From positions 1 to 24,299 of the forward strand of contig CAJTRE010000036.1 in the NCBI GenBank assembly GCA_910578495.1: a stretch of 24,299 bases of DNA, in the 5' to 3' direction. A program made the position numbers and the translations under genes. This stretch comes from an uncultured Dorea sp. (GTDB taxonomy: Bacteria > Bacillota > Clostridia > Lachnospirales > Lachnospiraceae). The notes under the pieces were generated by a model. That model was not told the origin of the DNA. It worked only from the letters and a program-made list of their open reading frames with translations, and made no database searches. Positions 24,226 to 24,299 of the stretch are shown here, piece after piece. How positions within the stretch are numbered: the stretch's first letter is position 1; every line of letters starts with the position of its first letter.

Positions 24226-24297
24226 GGCTCCATGGTCAAGCGGTTAAGACATCGCCCTTTCACGGCGGTAACACGGGTTCGATTCCCGTTGGAGTCA
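24226..24297 (+). tRNA. tRNA-Glu (anticodon UUC)
   Basis: The 72-base cloverleaf is complete. The acceptor is GGCTCCA/TGGAGTC with one G-T pair. The anticodon stem TCGCC/GGCGG carries loop CTTTCAC with anticodon TTC. The T arm is ACGGG-TTCGATT-CCCGT. The discriminator is A at 24297. The next two bases are TT, so the 3' CCA is not encoded and must be added enzymatically. It ends two bases from the window edge and may begin a tRNA cluster. Confidence 0.95.
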
Positions 24298-24299
24298 TT

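Noticed and set aside
1..24299. CRISPR arrays, complete insertion sequences or rRNA genes
   Set aside because: No regularly spaced repeats, no transposase-like reading frame and no rRNA sequence were seen; the only element-like DNA is the left edge.

Overview
The window looks like a chromosomal segment from an anaerobic gut Firmicute, most likely a Lachnospiraceae-type Clostridium. The genes are moderately low in GC with strong AGGAGG ribosome sites and AT-rich gaps. Enzyme choice supports this: a glycyl-radical hydroxyproline dehydratase very close to the Clostridioides type, a Gram-positive-style RND permease, and a ROK-controlled sugar ABC operon. This assignment is inference from gene content; no rRNA is present.

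Positions 1-790 differ from the rest. They are GC-rich and carry, on the minus strand, the 5' part of a repetitive Lys/Pro/Glu/Ala-rich gene of the kind found in integrative elements, apparently with two five-base frame-disrupting insertions, plus two hairpin terminators. I read this as the edge of a mobile element or its remnant. Positions 874-3905 hold a MacB/FtsX-type ABC exporter whose permease is split in two by an ATGA overlap, probably one gene broken by a single-base deletion. Positions 3906-4267 are a hairpin-rich gap. Positions 4268-5146 encode a small VanZ-like membrane protein and an unrecognised 129-residue protein. Positions 5245-6129 encode a proline iminopeptidase, which shares a bidirectional terminator with a convergent SDR oxidoreductase (6197-6931).

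Positions 7049-11434 hold a 1278-residue RND-family permease with a ~250-residue coiled-coil insertion, followed three bases later by a small ppGpp-hydrolase-like HD protein. Positions 11492-14924 form a two-gene unit: a strong terminator, a promoter whose -35 lies in that terminator's stem, a double palindrome that looks like an operator, then a glycyl-radical activating enzyme (hypE) and trans-4-hydroxy-L-proline dehydratase (hypD). Every active-site residue I could check in HypD is conserved at a constant +1 offset from the C. difficile enzyme. Next come a minus-strand lipoprotein (14975-15592) and a TetR regulator (15750-16331).

Positions 16412-24123 are a sugar-alcohol module: a divergent ROK/XylR-type regulator, then ABC ATPase, permease, lipoprotein binding protein, a zinc polyol dehydrogenase and xylulokinase. 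The logic is uptake of a pentitol (xylitol or D-arabitol are the best guesses), oxidation to D-xylulose, then phosphorylation to xylulose 5-phosphate. No xylose isomerase is present. The window ends with a promoter and a complete tRNA-Glu(UUC) gene.
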